Assembly (NCBI GenBank): GCA_001839685.1 | Contig: MLAK01001053.1 | Location: 1-36,441 of the forward strand | DNA: 36,441 nt | DNA from: Tritrichomonas foetus | Lineage: Eukaryota > Parabasalia > Tritrichomonadida > Tritrichomonadidae | Direction: 5' to 3' | Shown: positions 9,292 through 18,433 of the stretch, one piece after another | How positions within the stretch are numbered: position 1 is the stretch's first letter | Layout: each line of letters starts with the position of its first letter | Translations under genes and position numbers: made by a program | The notes under the pieces: model-generated | Databases searched by the model: none | What the model was told of the DNA's origin: nothing | What the model saw: only the letters and a program-made list of their open reading frames with translations

Positions 9292-10707
9292 TTATTTGGC
9301 ATGATAAAGAATTTCATTAATGTTTTCTTGTCTATCAATTGAACTTTGTTTATAATAAATAGATGATGAACTAAGAAACACTTTGTAAAGAAAGAAAGCA
9401 ATAACAAATAAAAATGCCCCAACAACTGAGAAAAATTTAAAGAAATCATGTGAGTACTTTGTTTTCTTGTTATTCTTTCGGTTAAATGGTTTTATATTAG
9501 AAGTGTGAATTGGGTTTTTATTTGGATATTCATGAAGTTTATTTCTTTTCTCAGTGTCGTCATTCAAATCATTAATATCCACTTCAATTACATCGTTCAC
9601 ATCATTTCTGTTTAAATCATTTTTATATTTCATAATTATATCTTCCATTTCATTATTTTCTTTTGTTTTCATCTGTCTTTGTGTTGATTTTGGAACATTC
9701 GTAATCACTAACATCGTAGGAAAATCAATTTCTACATTAATTTCAAACAGTACGAATTCTTTGAAAAAGAATTCAATAGTATTCTTATATATCTTTATTT
9801 CATTCATAAATGAATTTGAGAATGATACATTATAAAGAGTTAGTTTCATAATACTGTTACAATTGATCGATAAACACAAATTGTTTATAAAAATGGAATG
9901 TTTAACATAGTGTGATGCAACATCTAGAATTTGAATGACAGAATCACCCTTGTTATATCCAAATACACAACATGAAAATTGGGAAATGCCTGAATCAAAA
10001 ACTATACATCCACCATTTGGTCCAGTATTTTCTACAAAATAACAATATGTAATTAATGTGCTTTCACTAGACAAAAATGATAATGCTCCAGTTTTATATT
10101 TTGATTTATTTTGGGTAAAATTAGTATTTACCATATTTAACTTGAAGACAAGGTAAAAACTTGCACATCCTGAAGAAAACAATGCACTATTATTCTGGAA
10201 AATATTATTTTCTAAAACTGCATAAGATACACGAGTAAGAGAAATAGCGCCACCAACTCTTGATGATGAGCAATTCGAAAAAATACAATTTTTAATGGTT
10301 GTGGATGTACAACAAGATATCATGATGGCACCGCCATCATTATCTTTTCCTGAATTACATTTTACAAAAGTGCAATATGAGATTTCAACTGATGTTGAAT
10401 TAATATCTAAATGATCATTTGAGAAATAACTATCTAATTGAAATTTGTGACTATTATCTATTTTAATTGGGGAATTAATAAAGTTTTTAAAGAAATTACT
10501 GCGAAGAAATGCGTTTCTACTCATTCCATACAAAAAATGCGATGATTGATGAGAAAAGAATGATCTTGATAAGAATAAAGTATCCTTTCCTTTGTTGCAA
10601 CAACCCATAATCAATGGTGATTGTAAAATAAAGTAAATAGAAAGTCCTTGAAGAGTTAAATTCACAAGAAAAATTACATCAAAAGCATTCAAAAAGTTAA
10701 TCAACAT
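9292..10707 (-). CDS. Pmp-like beta-helix surface protein, one membrane anchor
   Basis: The 471-residue product resembles the Pmp (polymorphic membrane protein)-like family expanded in trichomonads. These are surface proteins built from a right-handed parallel beta-helix and thought to act in adhesion. Residues 1-35 are hydrophobic and fit a signal peptide. From about 100 to 300 there are repeated rungs with GGAI-type turns (DGGAIMIS, VGGAISL, TGALSFL, GGCIVF), each followed by short N/S-rich strands (FSNCSS, FQNNS, FTQNKS). Cysteines are frequent, as expected for an extracellular domain. A polar, Asn/Asp-rich stalk (340-415) leads to one transmembrane helix (about 422-445) and a 26-residue cytosolic tail with a SIYYKQSS motif. 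I start at the ATG at 10707; the codon before it is TTG. The protein is short for the family, whose members often exceed 600 residues, so it may be a reduced copy. BspA-type leucine-rich repeats are absent. Confidence 0.7.
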   Translation of the reverse strand: MLINFLNAFDVIFLVNLTLQGLSIYFILQSPLIMGCCNKGKDTLFLSRSFFSHQSSHFLYGMSRNAFLRSNFFKNFINSPIKIDNSHKFQLDSYFSNDHLDINSTSVEISYCTFVKCNSGKDNDGGAIMISCCTSTTIKNCIFSNCSSSRVGGAISLTRVSYAVLENNIFQNNSALFSSGCASFYLVFKLNMVNTNFTQNKSKYKTGALSFLSSESTLITYCYFVENTGPNGGCIVFDSGISQFSCCVFGYNKGDSVIQILDVASHYVKHSIFINNLCLSINCNSIMKLTLYNVSFSNSFMNEIKIYKNTIEFFFKEFVLFEINVEIDFPTMLVITNVPKSTQRQMKTKENNEMEDIIMKYKNDLNRNDVNDVIEVDINDLNDDTEKRNKLHEYPNKNPIHTSNIKPFNRKNNKKTKYSHDFFKFFSVVGAFLFVIAFFLYKVFLSSSSIYYKQSSIDRQENINEILYHAK

Positions 10708-12217
10708 CAAACGAAATTGAGAGTCATGATTATTTTCTATTCAAATAACATTGACCTAAAAGTTTGATTAATGTTTTTTCTCAAGTAAACTCGTTCATGA
10801 AAACATTTAAATTGAGCTCAAAGATAACACAGTCATCAACAGAAGTCTCCTTGTTGATGATTGTCCAAAGAAGACCAAGAATAAGGCAACGAGAATCCAA
10901 AGAAGCAGTGGATAGAAAGCCAAGATTGTTCAATAAGCGAAAACCCTAATTCACTTCACATACACTTACTTCTCCTTTTATTAATATTTGTAATTTTAAA
11001 ACCATATTATTTATGAATTAATTACTCTACTTATTTCTTTGCTTTAGATATCTTGATGTTTGCTATTCTCTCTATTCTTTTCAATACTTTGAAATCTCAA
11101 ACAAAATATTGTATTTTGAAATCTCTTGTAATTTTCTTCTTTATTCGTGAAAATTTTAAACACGTTGTGTTTACCAATTTATTCAACACACCATATATTA
11201 TATGATGCTGAAGCTATTAGTTAGATAACTTTTTATTTGTACTTCATGAAGCATATCATTAATGATAAAGTATTTTATTTCTTCAGCTACGAAAGATGAT
11301 TGATCTAATTAGTGTGTAAGATGAATACTTATAGAGCTCATTAATAGAGTTTATTTTAGATGATAATGAAGATATGAATACGATTGCATAAAAATCCAAT
11401 TTTAAAATGATGGAGATGCAATTTTAGACTTGAGTGAAATTTGATTAAAATCTTAGTTCTTTCCTATATTTGAATAAGTTTGGTTTCTAACCATGTGGGC
11501 TTCAGATAGTTTTATTATGTGAATATCTTTTTGGTTGTTTTTGTATTTTCAATCAAGACTGAAATACAAATCATTGAGATTCTATCACTATCTTTGATGG
11601 CTTCTCAGAGATGATCTTTTATTTTATTAAGATGAATCAATATTATCATGAATTGTTGTGTGTATATTATCACAATAAATTTCACTTAAACCCTTGTGGT
11701 CATTATCGAACTCCAACCAATTTATTGACAATCAAATAGCTTATTTCATGAATGCACTTGATTATGAACGACATTGATTATCAACTCTATTCAGAAATAA
11801 TCATAAAAAGCTTTCTATGGGAATACTAAGGCAATTTATTGGATACTAGACATGATATGGATCTCCATTAATCCTTCCTTTGAACAATTGATATTGTAAA
11901 GGTAAGTGAATAATCCTATTTAAAATCACAAGGGATAAAATAGATAGAGACAAATTTTACAACCAACAAGATTCACTTAAAAGAATCACCTTTTCCTCGA
12001 TTCAGTTCAAAAAATAATATACCCAGTTTTTTTTATCCTGACCTCAAACCCTCTCTGGACATCAATAAAATCACTGGGTTAGGCGAGCTTTAGCTTTATC
12101 ATTTCAATGAATACATAGGATCCATTCACATTTTCTCATTCACCAAAGTCATTCCAATTGTGAGATTAATTTTTGATGATGTGATATGAAAAAAGACGTT
12201 AAGCATTTTCTCGGCAA
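10708..12217. other. 1.5 kb intergenic stretch
   Basis: No ATG-initiated gene is supported. At 10770-10950 a less AT-rich, purine-rich patch shows short coding-like pieces in two frames (for example DDCPKKTKNKATRIQRSSG ending in a stop). This could be a scrap of a mobile element, but I cannot name it. The rest is AT-rich without clear structure. It separates a minus-strand gene from a plus-strand gene and so contains two promoters. Confidence 0.5.
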
Positions 12218-12862
12218 ATGAATTCTTCTCGCTGGATCCTCCCCTCCGAGGTGATGGCTCACAACACATCACAAGATTGTTGGGTGTCTTTTCTCGATCA
12301 TGTGTGGGACATCACAACTCTTGTGAAAGACCACACCAACGATCCCGAATATCAGCCTTTAATCAAAGCAGCAGGAACAGACATTTCACACTGGTTCAAT
12401 CCAAAAACGAAAGACATTCGCACGATTATCGATCCAGAAACCGAAATCGAAACACCTCATCTGGCAGTCACAGAATTACTCGATGTGCCAACAATCGGGC
12501 CAGGCCTTGGTGTTCCTCCTCCACAGAAGCCATGGTGGAAAGACGAATCTCGAATTGTTGGCAGATTATCCAAAAATCCGCGATGGATCAGAATTCTCAA
12601 CACTTTAACGAAACTCGAAGACATGATTGAAGTTGCTGGCGAAGAGTCGCTTTGGGACATTCTCGCAAGATTCAAGAAAATCAACTCGCATGCTGATTCA
12701 TATACATGGAAATTCCTTGGCCGCGTGCTGACGATGGAAAAGACACTTGATCAAAATGGAATCATTGATGAGTCACAAAAGTTCGCTCGCTTGAACCTTG
12801 ACTATGACATGTATATTCCTGCCATCATGATTTATTACAACGATGATTTGACTGTTGCGTAA
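12218..12862 (+). CDS. CYB5D1: Cytochrome b5 domain protein 1 (CYB5D1/FAP198-like), axonemal
   Basis: The 214-residue product aligns over its whole length with CYB5D1, the protein known as FAP198 in Chlamydomonas, reported as a radial-spoke-associated heme-binding component needed for coordinated ciliary beating. The N-terminal cytochrome-b5-like part (about 5-75) contains WILPSEVMAHN and CWVSFLDHVWDIT, then AGTDISHWFNPKTKDIR (52-68), which is very close to the CYB5D1 family. The middle PWWKDE (about 105-110) and VGRLS, IRILNTLT, ESLWDIL and SYTWKF blocks also match. The end, PAIMIYYNDDLT, is the family C-terminus. The classical HPGG heme loop reads HTND here (H39), and no clear second axial histidine lies at the usual spacing, so heme binding is uncertain. 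An axonemal gene fits a flagellated host. The stop codon overlaps a TAAA, a trichomonad polyadenylation-type signal. Confidence 0.88.
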   Translation: MNSSRWILPSEVMAHNTSQDCWVSFLDHVWDITTLVKDHTNDPEYQPLIKAAGTDISHWFNPKTKDIRTIIDPETEIETPHLAVTELLDVPTIGPGLGVPPPQKPWWKDESRIVGRLSKNPRWIRILNTLTKLEDMIEVAGEESLWDILARFKKINSHADSYTWKFLGRVLTMEKTLDQNGIIDESQKFARLNLDYDMYIPAIMIYYNDDLTVA

Positions 12863-13463
12863 ATGATGGCATGATTACAGTTGCAAAGAGAATGTAAGCC
12901 ATTTGTAGATTCAGTTGTAAAATTTTTGTCTATTATCTTCTTTTTCATTTTTTATATTAAGAACAAATCTATGAAATGACTTAACCACAATGATTTATTT
13001 TAATTGCCCATAGTTCTATGCTTGAAAATTCAAATTCGACTTTAATTTATCTATCTCAATATTTTCATTCCGAAATGCCTTTTGGAATTCGAATATTAAA
13101 ATTGCATTCTAAAACATCATAAAACAACTTAAAGCTTTGAACGACACTTTTATTGTAAGTGCTTTTTAGATTTCTAACTTGATACTTATTCAATCTTTGA
13201 ATTTAATCATTTTGTGAAATAGGCAAACAGCATGATAAAATGTAAACATTCCATTAACTAAATTAAATCTTTTTAAAGAATAAAAATAGAGACAGAATTA
13301 ATTTTATCAGAAAGAGTCATTTTATCTTCATGATTGAATATATTATAACAAAAAAAGATCATGCAAGAAATAATACACAAAATTTAAGTTACTTTCGATC
13401 TTTTTTACTAAAAATAATAATTTAATAATACAACAAGAATCCCAAAAAAAACAACCTGGGTAA
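12863..13463. other. Convergent intergenic spacer
   Basis: AT-rich spacer between the CYB5D1-like gene (+) and the helicase gene (-), which converge on it. It therefore holds two 3' ends. No gene, repeat or clear terminator structure is seen. Confidence 0.6.
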
Positions 13464-14693
13464 TTATTTATTTCTCTGTGGTTTTTCACGTGATGCAATT
13501 TTATATTTCTCTACGGCCTTATCTTTTGCTTTTATCACCAATGGCTCCCAGTGTTTCAAATCATCTTCATCAATGTCCATCTTTTCCAATCTTCTTTTCA
13601 AGAAGTTTTCCAGTTTCACAAATTCCTTCCTCGAATCCTTGGTGACCATTGAAATTGCGACGCCTTCTTTATTTGCACGACCTGCTCTTCCTGCACGATG
13701 AATGTATTCTTTTGGTTGTGAAGGCAGATCATAGTTTACAACAATATCAATTCTTGGTAAATCAATACCTCTGCTGACGACATTTGTTGAAATGAGGATT
13801 CTTTTTTCACCAAGTTTGAATAATTCGATTTGCTTTTCTCTTTCTTCTTGGTCCATTCGCCCATGCGCCAAAGCAATCGAATAGTCAAGACCAATTAGCG
13901 TATCAGCCAGAATTTGGGCAATTCTACAAGTTTCTACAAATATCAAAATCGATTCCTGTTGATTTTCTTCAAGAATTGCTGATAGAACAGTTTCTTGTTT
14001 ATATCCAGGTGGAACAACAACCATGAATTCTTTCAGAGTTTTGGGAACTTCTTGTCTTTGTGTAAGTTTAACAACAGCAGTATTACTTAAGGAAAGCTCA
14101 GCTAAACGTTCAACATCGTGTGGCATTGTTGCCGAAAAAAGAAGAAGTTGTCTTGGTTTCGCTGCAGCAGAAACAACAACTCTGATATCATCATAAAATG
14201 AAATTCCCGCCATTTTATCAGCCTCATCGACAACGATGACTTTAACTGTATTAATTTTGAAGCCCTTCGCTTCAGTCAAAAGTTGGGAAAGTCGGCCTGG
14301 AGTAGCAATGATAATATTTGGCTGTTTCGCCAGCTGGGCCATCTGTTCGACATCTGAAACACCACCGTAAGCTGTAACTATTGAAATGTCTAAGTTTTTG
14401 CTGAGAGCTTCGCAAACTTCGGCGATTTGCAAAACTAATTCACGCGTTGGAGCTAAAATTACGCCAAATTTCGTTGGTTTTCCTTCTGTCATCAATCGAT
14501 TTAGTAACGGAAGCAAGTAAGCGCCGGTCTTACCTGAGCCTGTCTGTGCCATACCTGCAACATCTTCACCTCTGGCGGCTTTTGGAATTGTTGATTCTTG
14601 AATTTGTGTAGCGTATTTCCATCCATATGATTCGGAGGCAGAGCAAATTTCTGGGAGGAGTCCAAGAGATTGAAATGTCTTGTTTCCAATCAT
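13464..14693 (-). CDS. DEAD-box ATP-dependent RNA helicase, DDX47/Rrp3-like
   Basis: The 409-residue product has every DEAD-box motif in order. The Q-motif region includes FQSLGLLPEIC and YGWKYATQIQ (7-32). Then come AQTGSGKT (49-56, motif I), PTREL (82-86), TPGR (131-134), DEAD (156-159, motif II), SAT (187-189), IFVET (251-255), STNVVSRGID (302-311, motif V) and HRAGRAGR (332-339, motif VI). The spacing and the GW..ATQIQ, TGAYLLPLLN and GFKINTVKVIVVDEAD stretches are closest to DDX47/Rrp3, a nucleolar helicase for 18S rRNA maturation. DDX49/Dbp8 is the main alternative. The protein is about the minimal helicase core with a short basic tail (EKYKIASREKPQRNK), lacking the longer extensions of animal DDX47. 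Start is the first ATG. The catalytic residues look intact, so an active ATPase is expected. Confidence 0.9.
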   Translation of the reverse strand: MIGNKTFQSLGLLPEICSASESYGWKYATQIQESTIPKAARGEDVAGMAQTGSGKTGAYLLPLLNRLMTEGKPTKFGVILAPTRELVLQIAEVCEALSKNLDISIVTAYGGVSDVEQMAQLAKQPNIIIATPGRLSQLLTEAKGFKINTVKVIVVDEADKMAGISFYDDIRVVVSAAAKPRQLLLFSATMPHDVERLAELSLSNTAVVKLTQRQEVPKTLKEFMVVVPPGYKQETVLSAILEENQQESILIFVETCRIAQILADTLIGLDYSIALAHGRMDQEEREKQIELFKLGEKRILISTNVVSRGIDLPRIDIVVNYDLPSQPKEYIHRAGRAGRANKEGVAISMVTKDSRKEFVKLENFLKRRLEKMDIDEDDLKHWEPLVIKAKDKAVEKYKIASREKPQRNK

Positions 14694-15127
14694 GATTTTG
14701 GTCGTCCAAAAAACCTATCAAAAAGTTAAAAATTTATATTTGAGTGTTTACTTGTTCTGTTCTCACAATTTACGACCAAATAAACATTAAAAAAAACATC
14801 ATTTCATTTATACTTTTATCGCAATTTACTGGGAAACTTCTATTGCAATTATTGATATAAATATCTTCAAATCAGCACATCAAATATTTTTTTAATGTTG
14901 ATCCATTCTTTACTTTGACTTCAAATTTTGAAGTTCAATTAAAAAGTAATAAATAAATAAATAAATAAAGATAAGATGACATAAACGCATTTTAATAAAA
15001 TCGCATGAAGATAGTATTTATGACTATGAATTCACACAAAATGACAAGAATGACAATAAACTTCTTTTCTTTTTTTTAAAAAAAACTCTTCAAACATCAT
15101 TTTTTAAGGAAATATGTGAAATAAAAA
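14694..15127. other. Intergenic spacer with (AAAT)n
   Basis: Spacer between two minus-strand genes. It contains an (AAAT)n microsatellite at about 14949-14969. No other feature is seen. Confidence 0.6.
14949..14969. repeat. (AAAT)n microsatellite
   Basis: Five consecutive AAAT units in the helicase promoter-side spacer. Confidence 0.75.
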
Positions 15128-15865
15128 TTAAAAAATTTGAGAGAGGGAAAGAATTCCATCCATTTCAGAGTACTGCAAAATATCTGTTTCTGGAAGTATC
15201 GTTTCTGACGGAGCACCAAAAATTGGTTCATCGAAACGAAACTCGACTTCATTGAAATTTCTATTATTTATATCAGTGAGCCCTTTAAATTCAAATCCAG
15301 AATATTTGGAAATATTTTCAGTTAAACTCTCTTTCTTTGTTAAGTTTTGGGTTGATTTATCCATAATTGAAAGTTTATTGTTAGAGTTATTGATTTCAGG
15401 CAAACTATTAATTGCGCAATTATTTAAATTAATATTTGCAAAAGTATTTCCTGCTTTTGCGAGAATATTATTTATATTCATATTTATGGAATTGTCGTTA
15501 TTTCCATTTAAAGAGTCTGTATTGAAGTTGGTGGCTTTCTGCAATATCAAATCTTTCAATTGCTGGATTTTACTTGAATCCATTTGTGGAATTGACTTCT
15601 TTAATAATACTCGGCATAATTCGACTGTTTTTACTGAGATTAGTTTTTCATAATACTCGGGGGTTAACTTTGAATGAGGAGACCAGCAAGCAGCCTCAAT
15701 TTTTTGTGCATGAGCAAGCGCTACTTTTTGTGTTTCGATGGGTGATGCATTATCTTTCTGTAACATTTGGATAAAATTTAATATGTTGCGTATCTGAGTT
15801 ACTGACGCATTCAAACATTTCTTTCGTTGGATATAGTTCCTCCTAGGGCGTTCATTTGATGACAT
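15128..15865 (-). CDS. Orphan protein with helical N-terminus, weak TFIIS-M likeness
   Basis: The 245-residue product is not securely recognised. I start at the ATG at 15865 (MSSNERPRRN); the extension upstream has only a TTG. A basic N-terminus (RPRRNYIQRKK) precedes a helical block from about 20 to 110. It includes KVALAHAQKIEAACW, then YYEKLISVKTVELCRVLLKK (71-90). The pattern of IE-A, a tyrosine, and KT.ELCR.LL recalls the central domain of TFIIS-type transcription factors, but the order of helices is not a clean match. From 115 to 170 the chain is asparagine-rich (NGNNDNSINMNINN). The C-terminal third is acidic with hydrophobic residues (FRFDEPIFGAPSE, ILQYSEMDGILSLSQIF), as in activation-type tails. 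A nuclear or transcription role is inference only. Confidence 0.65.
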   Translation of the reverse strand: MSSNERPRRNYIQRKKCLNASVTQIRNILNFIQMLQKDNASPIETQKVALAHAQKIEAACWSPHSKLTPEYYEKLISVKTVELCRVLLKKSIPQMDSSKIQQLKDLILQKATNFNTDSLNGNNDNSINMNINNILAKAGNTFANINLNNCAINSLPEINNSNNKLSIMDKSTQNLTKKESLTENISKYSGFEFKGLTDINNRNFNEVEFRFDEPIFGAPSETILPETDILQYSEMDGILSLSQIF

Positions 15866-16087
15866 TATTGTAAAAAAATATCGGAGAACCGTATTCAAAA
15901 AGTTGCAAGTAAAAGGTAAAAGGACAATGTTAAATGTGTTAAATGGCTATCGTCATTTCACAATCGACATCGTCAAATATTTCCACCTCTATAATTTCTT
16001 GAGATATTGTTTTCAATGACCATTTATCCTATCAAATGAGAAAATTTTACAATGAAATTGAAACATCGATAAGAATAAATTGCACAA

Positions 16088-17578
16088 ATGTCTGATCTCT
16101 TTGGTGATACTGGTGACGAGCCAGTTTCTTTATTCGCCCCAGTGAAAGCTGCCTCTAAAAAGGCAGAAACAGAAGAATTACCTTCTCTTTTTATATCGAA
16201 ACCGTCAACAAAAGCCAAAGCCAAAAAAGATACCAAGAAGCCTTTGAAGAAATCATCAAAAAAGGAACCCAAGAAGCACAACAAAAAAGATTCTAATCCG
16301 CCGCCGCCACCACCACAAGACGATAATCCTCCACCGCCGCCAACAGTAGATAATAATCCTCCCCAACAACAACAAGCAGAAGCTCCTAAACCTAAACCAA
16401 AGCCAAAAGAACGCAAGAAAATAGTTAAGCAGGTTGTTGTTCAAAGACAAAAGGCACAGGATATCGTTAAGCGTACATTAAATCATATGCAAAATGAAAT
16501 TACTTCACAGTTCGATGAACTTTTCACAATTATCGAAAGCCTACAACCAAAGAAAGTTCAACAGCCTCCAGCTTCCCTTTCCAACGAAGATATTTTATTG
16601 CATGTCCAAGAATTGATTAGTGACTCAATGGACAAAGATCGAATTTTACAAGCAAAGCAGGTGTCGATCGCTAAAATGACAACGACTTACACCGAAAGGG
16701 AAGAGCGATCAGAACTTAGGAAAAAGATCGCAGATTTAATGGAAACCATCTCGGCCGAATCCGCGAACACATATGATGCTCAAAGTGAACATGAATTTAG
16801 AGCTAAGGAAGTATCTCGCTTAACCATCGAATTAGAGAACATTCCAAAAGACAGCCGCAAAACAGAAGAAAAAATGAGGATGAATATGAGCAACGAACTG
16901 AAGCTTCTCCGTGAAGATTTTGAAAAAGCGAGAAGAGATTGTATCGATCGTGAAAAAGTTGCTAGAGAAGCAATCACATTTTTCAGAGAACAAATTATTG
17001 CAGATGCGCAAGCCAAAAAAGGACCAACTGAAGCAGACCTTCGAAAGGCAGTGCAAGAATTCAAAACAGAGCTCAGACTTGTCGTTCAATCAATAAATGA
17101 TACAGTCGAAGAATATCTTGCACAAAATATCAACCAAGATCGGAAATATCATGGTACAACAGTTAGAAGAGCTGCACAACTTGCCTTAAATAAAGGAAGG
17201 AAGCGCGTTTTAGAACCAGAAAAGGAATCTGATGATGAACCACTAATCACTGAAGAGGAGGAAGACGATGAGGCTCAAAACGAAGAGGAAGAAGAAGAAG
17301 CAAATGAAGATGAAAACGAAGAAGAAAACAACGAAGAAGATGAAAATAATGGAGATGAAGAAGAAGGTGAGAATGAAGAAGAGAATGATAATGAAAATGA
17401 AGAGGATGAGAACGAAAACAACGAAGAAGAAGGTGAAAATGAAGAAGATGAAGCAAATGCAGAAGAAGATGGTGAAAATGAGGCCGCTGAAGAGGATGAA
17501 GGAAATGAAGAAGAAGAAGGTGGCGATGATGATGCAGAAGACAACGAGGAAAATGATGCGGAAGGAGGAGAAGAATAA
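16088..17578 (+). CDS. Polyproline/coiled-coil/acidic protein, FKBP15 (WAFL)-like core
   Basis: The 496-residue product has four zones. The N-terminus has repeated LF motifs in acidic context (LFGDTGDEPVSLF, residues 4-16, then SLF at 33-35), like the LFa motifs of the WASH subunit FAM21. Lysine-rich sequence and two proline runs (71-76, 81-85) follow, suited to profilin or EVH1/SH3 partners. A long coiled coil spans about 115-375. Its end, with INDTVEEYL and YHGTTVRRAAQLALNKGRK (354-372), resembles the end of the FKBP15 (WAFL) coiled coil, where a YNGRTV-type motif is followed by a helix. The last 115 residues are almost only E, D and N. There is no FKBP domain. FKBP15 works on early endosomes with actin, so an endosomal trafficking role is plausible. 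The naming is tentative; a generic coiled-coil protein is the fallback. Confidence 0.75.
   Translation: MSDLFGDTGDEPVSLFAPVKAASKKAETEELPSLFISKPSTKAKAKKDTKKPLKKSSKKEPKKHNKKDSNPPPPPPQDDNPPPPPTVDNNPPQQQQAEAPKPKPKPKERKKIVKQVVVQRQKAQDIVKRTLNHMQNEITSQFDELFTIIESLQPKKVQQPPASLSNEDILLHVQELISDSMDKDRILQAKQVSIAKMTTTYTEREERSELRKKIADLMETISAESANTYDAQSEHEFRAKEVSRLTIELENIPKDSRKTEEKMRMNMSNELKLLREDFEKARRDCIDREKVAREAITFFREQIIADAQAKKGPTEADLRKAVQEFKTELRLVVQSINDTVEEYLAQNINQDRKYHGTTVRRAAQLALNKGRKRVLEPEKESDDEPLITEEEEDDEAQNEEEEEEANEDENEEENNEEDENNGDEEEGENEEENDNENEEDENENNEEEGENEEDEANAEEDGENEAAEEDEGNEEEEGGDDDAEDNEENDAEGGEE
17254..17575 (+). repeat. GAA/GAT-rich low-complexity coding repeat
   Basis: Purine-rich GAA, GAT and AAT codons encode the acidic tail of the coiled-coil protein. 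The same DNA read on the minus strand gives a long serine-rich frame that is only a shadow. Confidence 0.8.
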
Positions 17579-17939
17579 TTGTTATTCATATTTTTTTCTG
17601 CGTGATTTTTTATTATTATTATTATTATTATATGTTTTTTAAAACAATTTGTTTACTATTAGTCTCTACTAGAATATTTGTTTTATTTTTCACTTTATAT
17701 TTACCTTAGTACCCACATTTAGTGAATTATTCGATTTTGATAATTTCGATCTTTGAAAGTAATAGCTAAGGAAAATTAAGGAGGTGGATAGAATAAAAAG
17801 TAAATAAATAGTGTTGATAGAGTCCGCTTTATAAAAATAACAAATTATAAGGTAATATTTCACGAAACAAAAGATCAGATGTGCATTTGGCTTCAAATAT
17901 CAGGTATGTTCGCATGCTAAAATAATAGGCGCGAGAAAA
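17579..17939. other. Short convergent spacer with ATT microsatellite
   Basis: It contains a (TTA)n run at about 17610-17631 just after the acidic-tail gene. A minus-strand 68-codon frame at 17690-17896 has a membrane-like segment but no ATG, so it is not called. Confidence 0.6.
17610..17631. repeat. (TTA)n microsatellite
   Basis: About seven TTA units 30 bases downstream of the preceding stop codon. Confidence 0.8.
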
Positions 17940-18230
17940 CTAGCAAAACAATAAAGGATAATCTAATTCATCGGAATGAATATCATTCAGTGATTCGTCG
18001 GCGACAATATTGGTTGTAAATATATAAGTACGAGCGAAATCCAAAATCAAATAAACAAACAAAAGTGAAATTGCTGTAATAATAAGCCATTTGGAAATAT
18101 TTAATCCTTGAATAAAAAGCGGATTGGACTTGTAAACAATTGGAGTTGGTCTCTTTGTGAATGAGCTATAATACCCAAATCGAGATACGTTCAATAAAAT
18201 GGAAGGAAACAGGTTCAAATGATAGCTCAT
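17940..18230 (-). CDS. Small single-pass membrane protein, unknown
   Basis: The 96-residue product starts at a proper ATG and has codon composition like its neighbours. One strong transmembrane helix is seen at about 47-70 (KWLIITAISLLFVYLILDFA). The N-terminal part is basic (FTKRPTPIVYKSN) and the C-terminal part acidic (ADESLNDIHSDELDY), which suggests the N-terminus is cytosolic by the positive-inside rule. No family is recognised. It is too short to exclude chance fully, but the clean charge asymmetry and ATG favour a real gene. It is transcribed divergently from the E2 gene, with about 200 bases between the start codons. Confidence 0.5.
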   Translation of the reverse strand: MSYHLNLFPSILLNVSRFGYYSSFTKRPTPIVYKSNPLFIQGLNISKWLIITAISLLFVYLILDFARTYIFTTNIVADESLNDIHSDELDYPLLFC

Positions 18231-18406
18231 TAATTATTTTTTTATTTCACATTTCCATCTTCGGGGAATTCTTGCCAGGCGAATGAAACAGAATTGAATC
18301 TTGGAAAATTTTGCCATTTTGTTATTATGACATCTCATCTTTTTGAGAACAAATGCACATTCTGATCACCAAATGTCAGAATATTCATAGAAACCGATAT
18401 TTGACT

Positions 18407-18411
18407 TCATT
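18407..18411 (+). promoter_or_regulatory. Initiator-like TCATT that decides the E2 start
   Basis: TCATT lies 23 bases before the ATG at 18434 and after the earlier in-frame ATG at 18353. In T. vaginalis transcription starts at such initiators within about 20-30 bases of the start codon. If used, it makes the ATG at 18434 the true start. The motif alone is weak evidence. Confidence 0.35.
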
Positions 18412-18433
18412 TTTTTCTATAATAGCTTCAAAC

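Noticed and set aside
10764..10949. 61-codon basic frame that could be a transposase scrap
   Set aside because: It has a TTG start, and coding-like bits are split between two frames. Too little remains to name an element.
12277..12630. 117-codon alternative frame inside the CYB5D1-like gene
   Set aside because: It is a shadow of the real gene in another frame, with no domain signal.
17275..17589. Serine-rich 104-codon frame on the minus strand
   Set aside because: It is the antisense reading of the GAA-rich acidic tail of the coiled-coil gene.
17690..17896. 68-codon minus-strand frame with a hydrophobic segment
   Set aside because: There is no ATG and the frame begins at TTG. AT-rich DNA readily gives hydrophobic frames.
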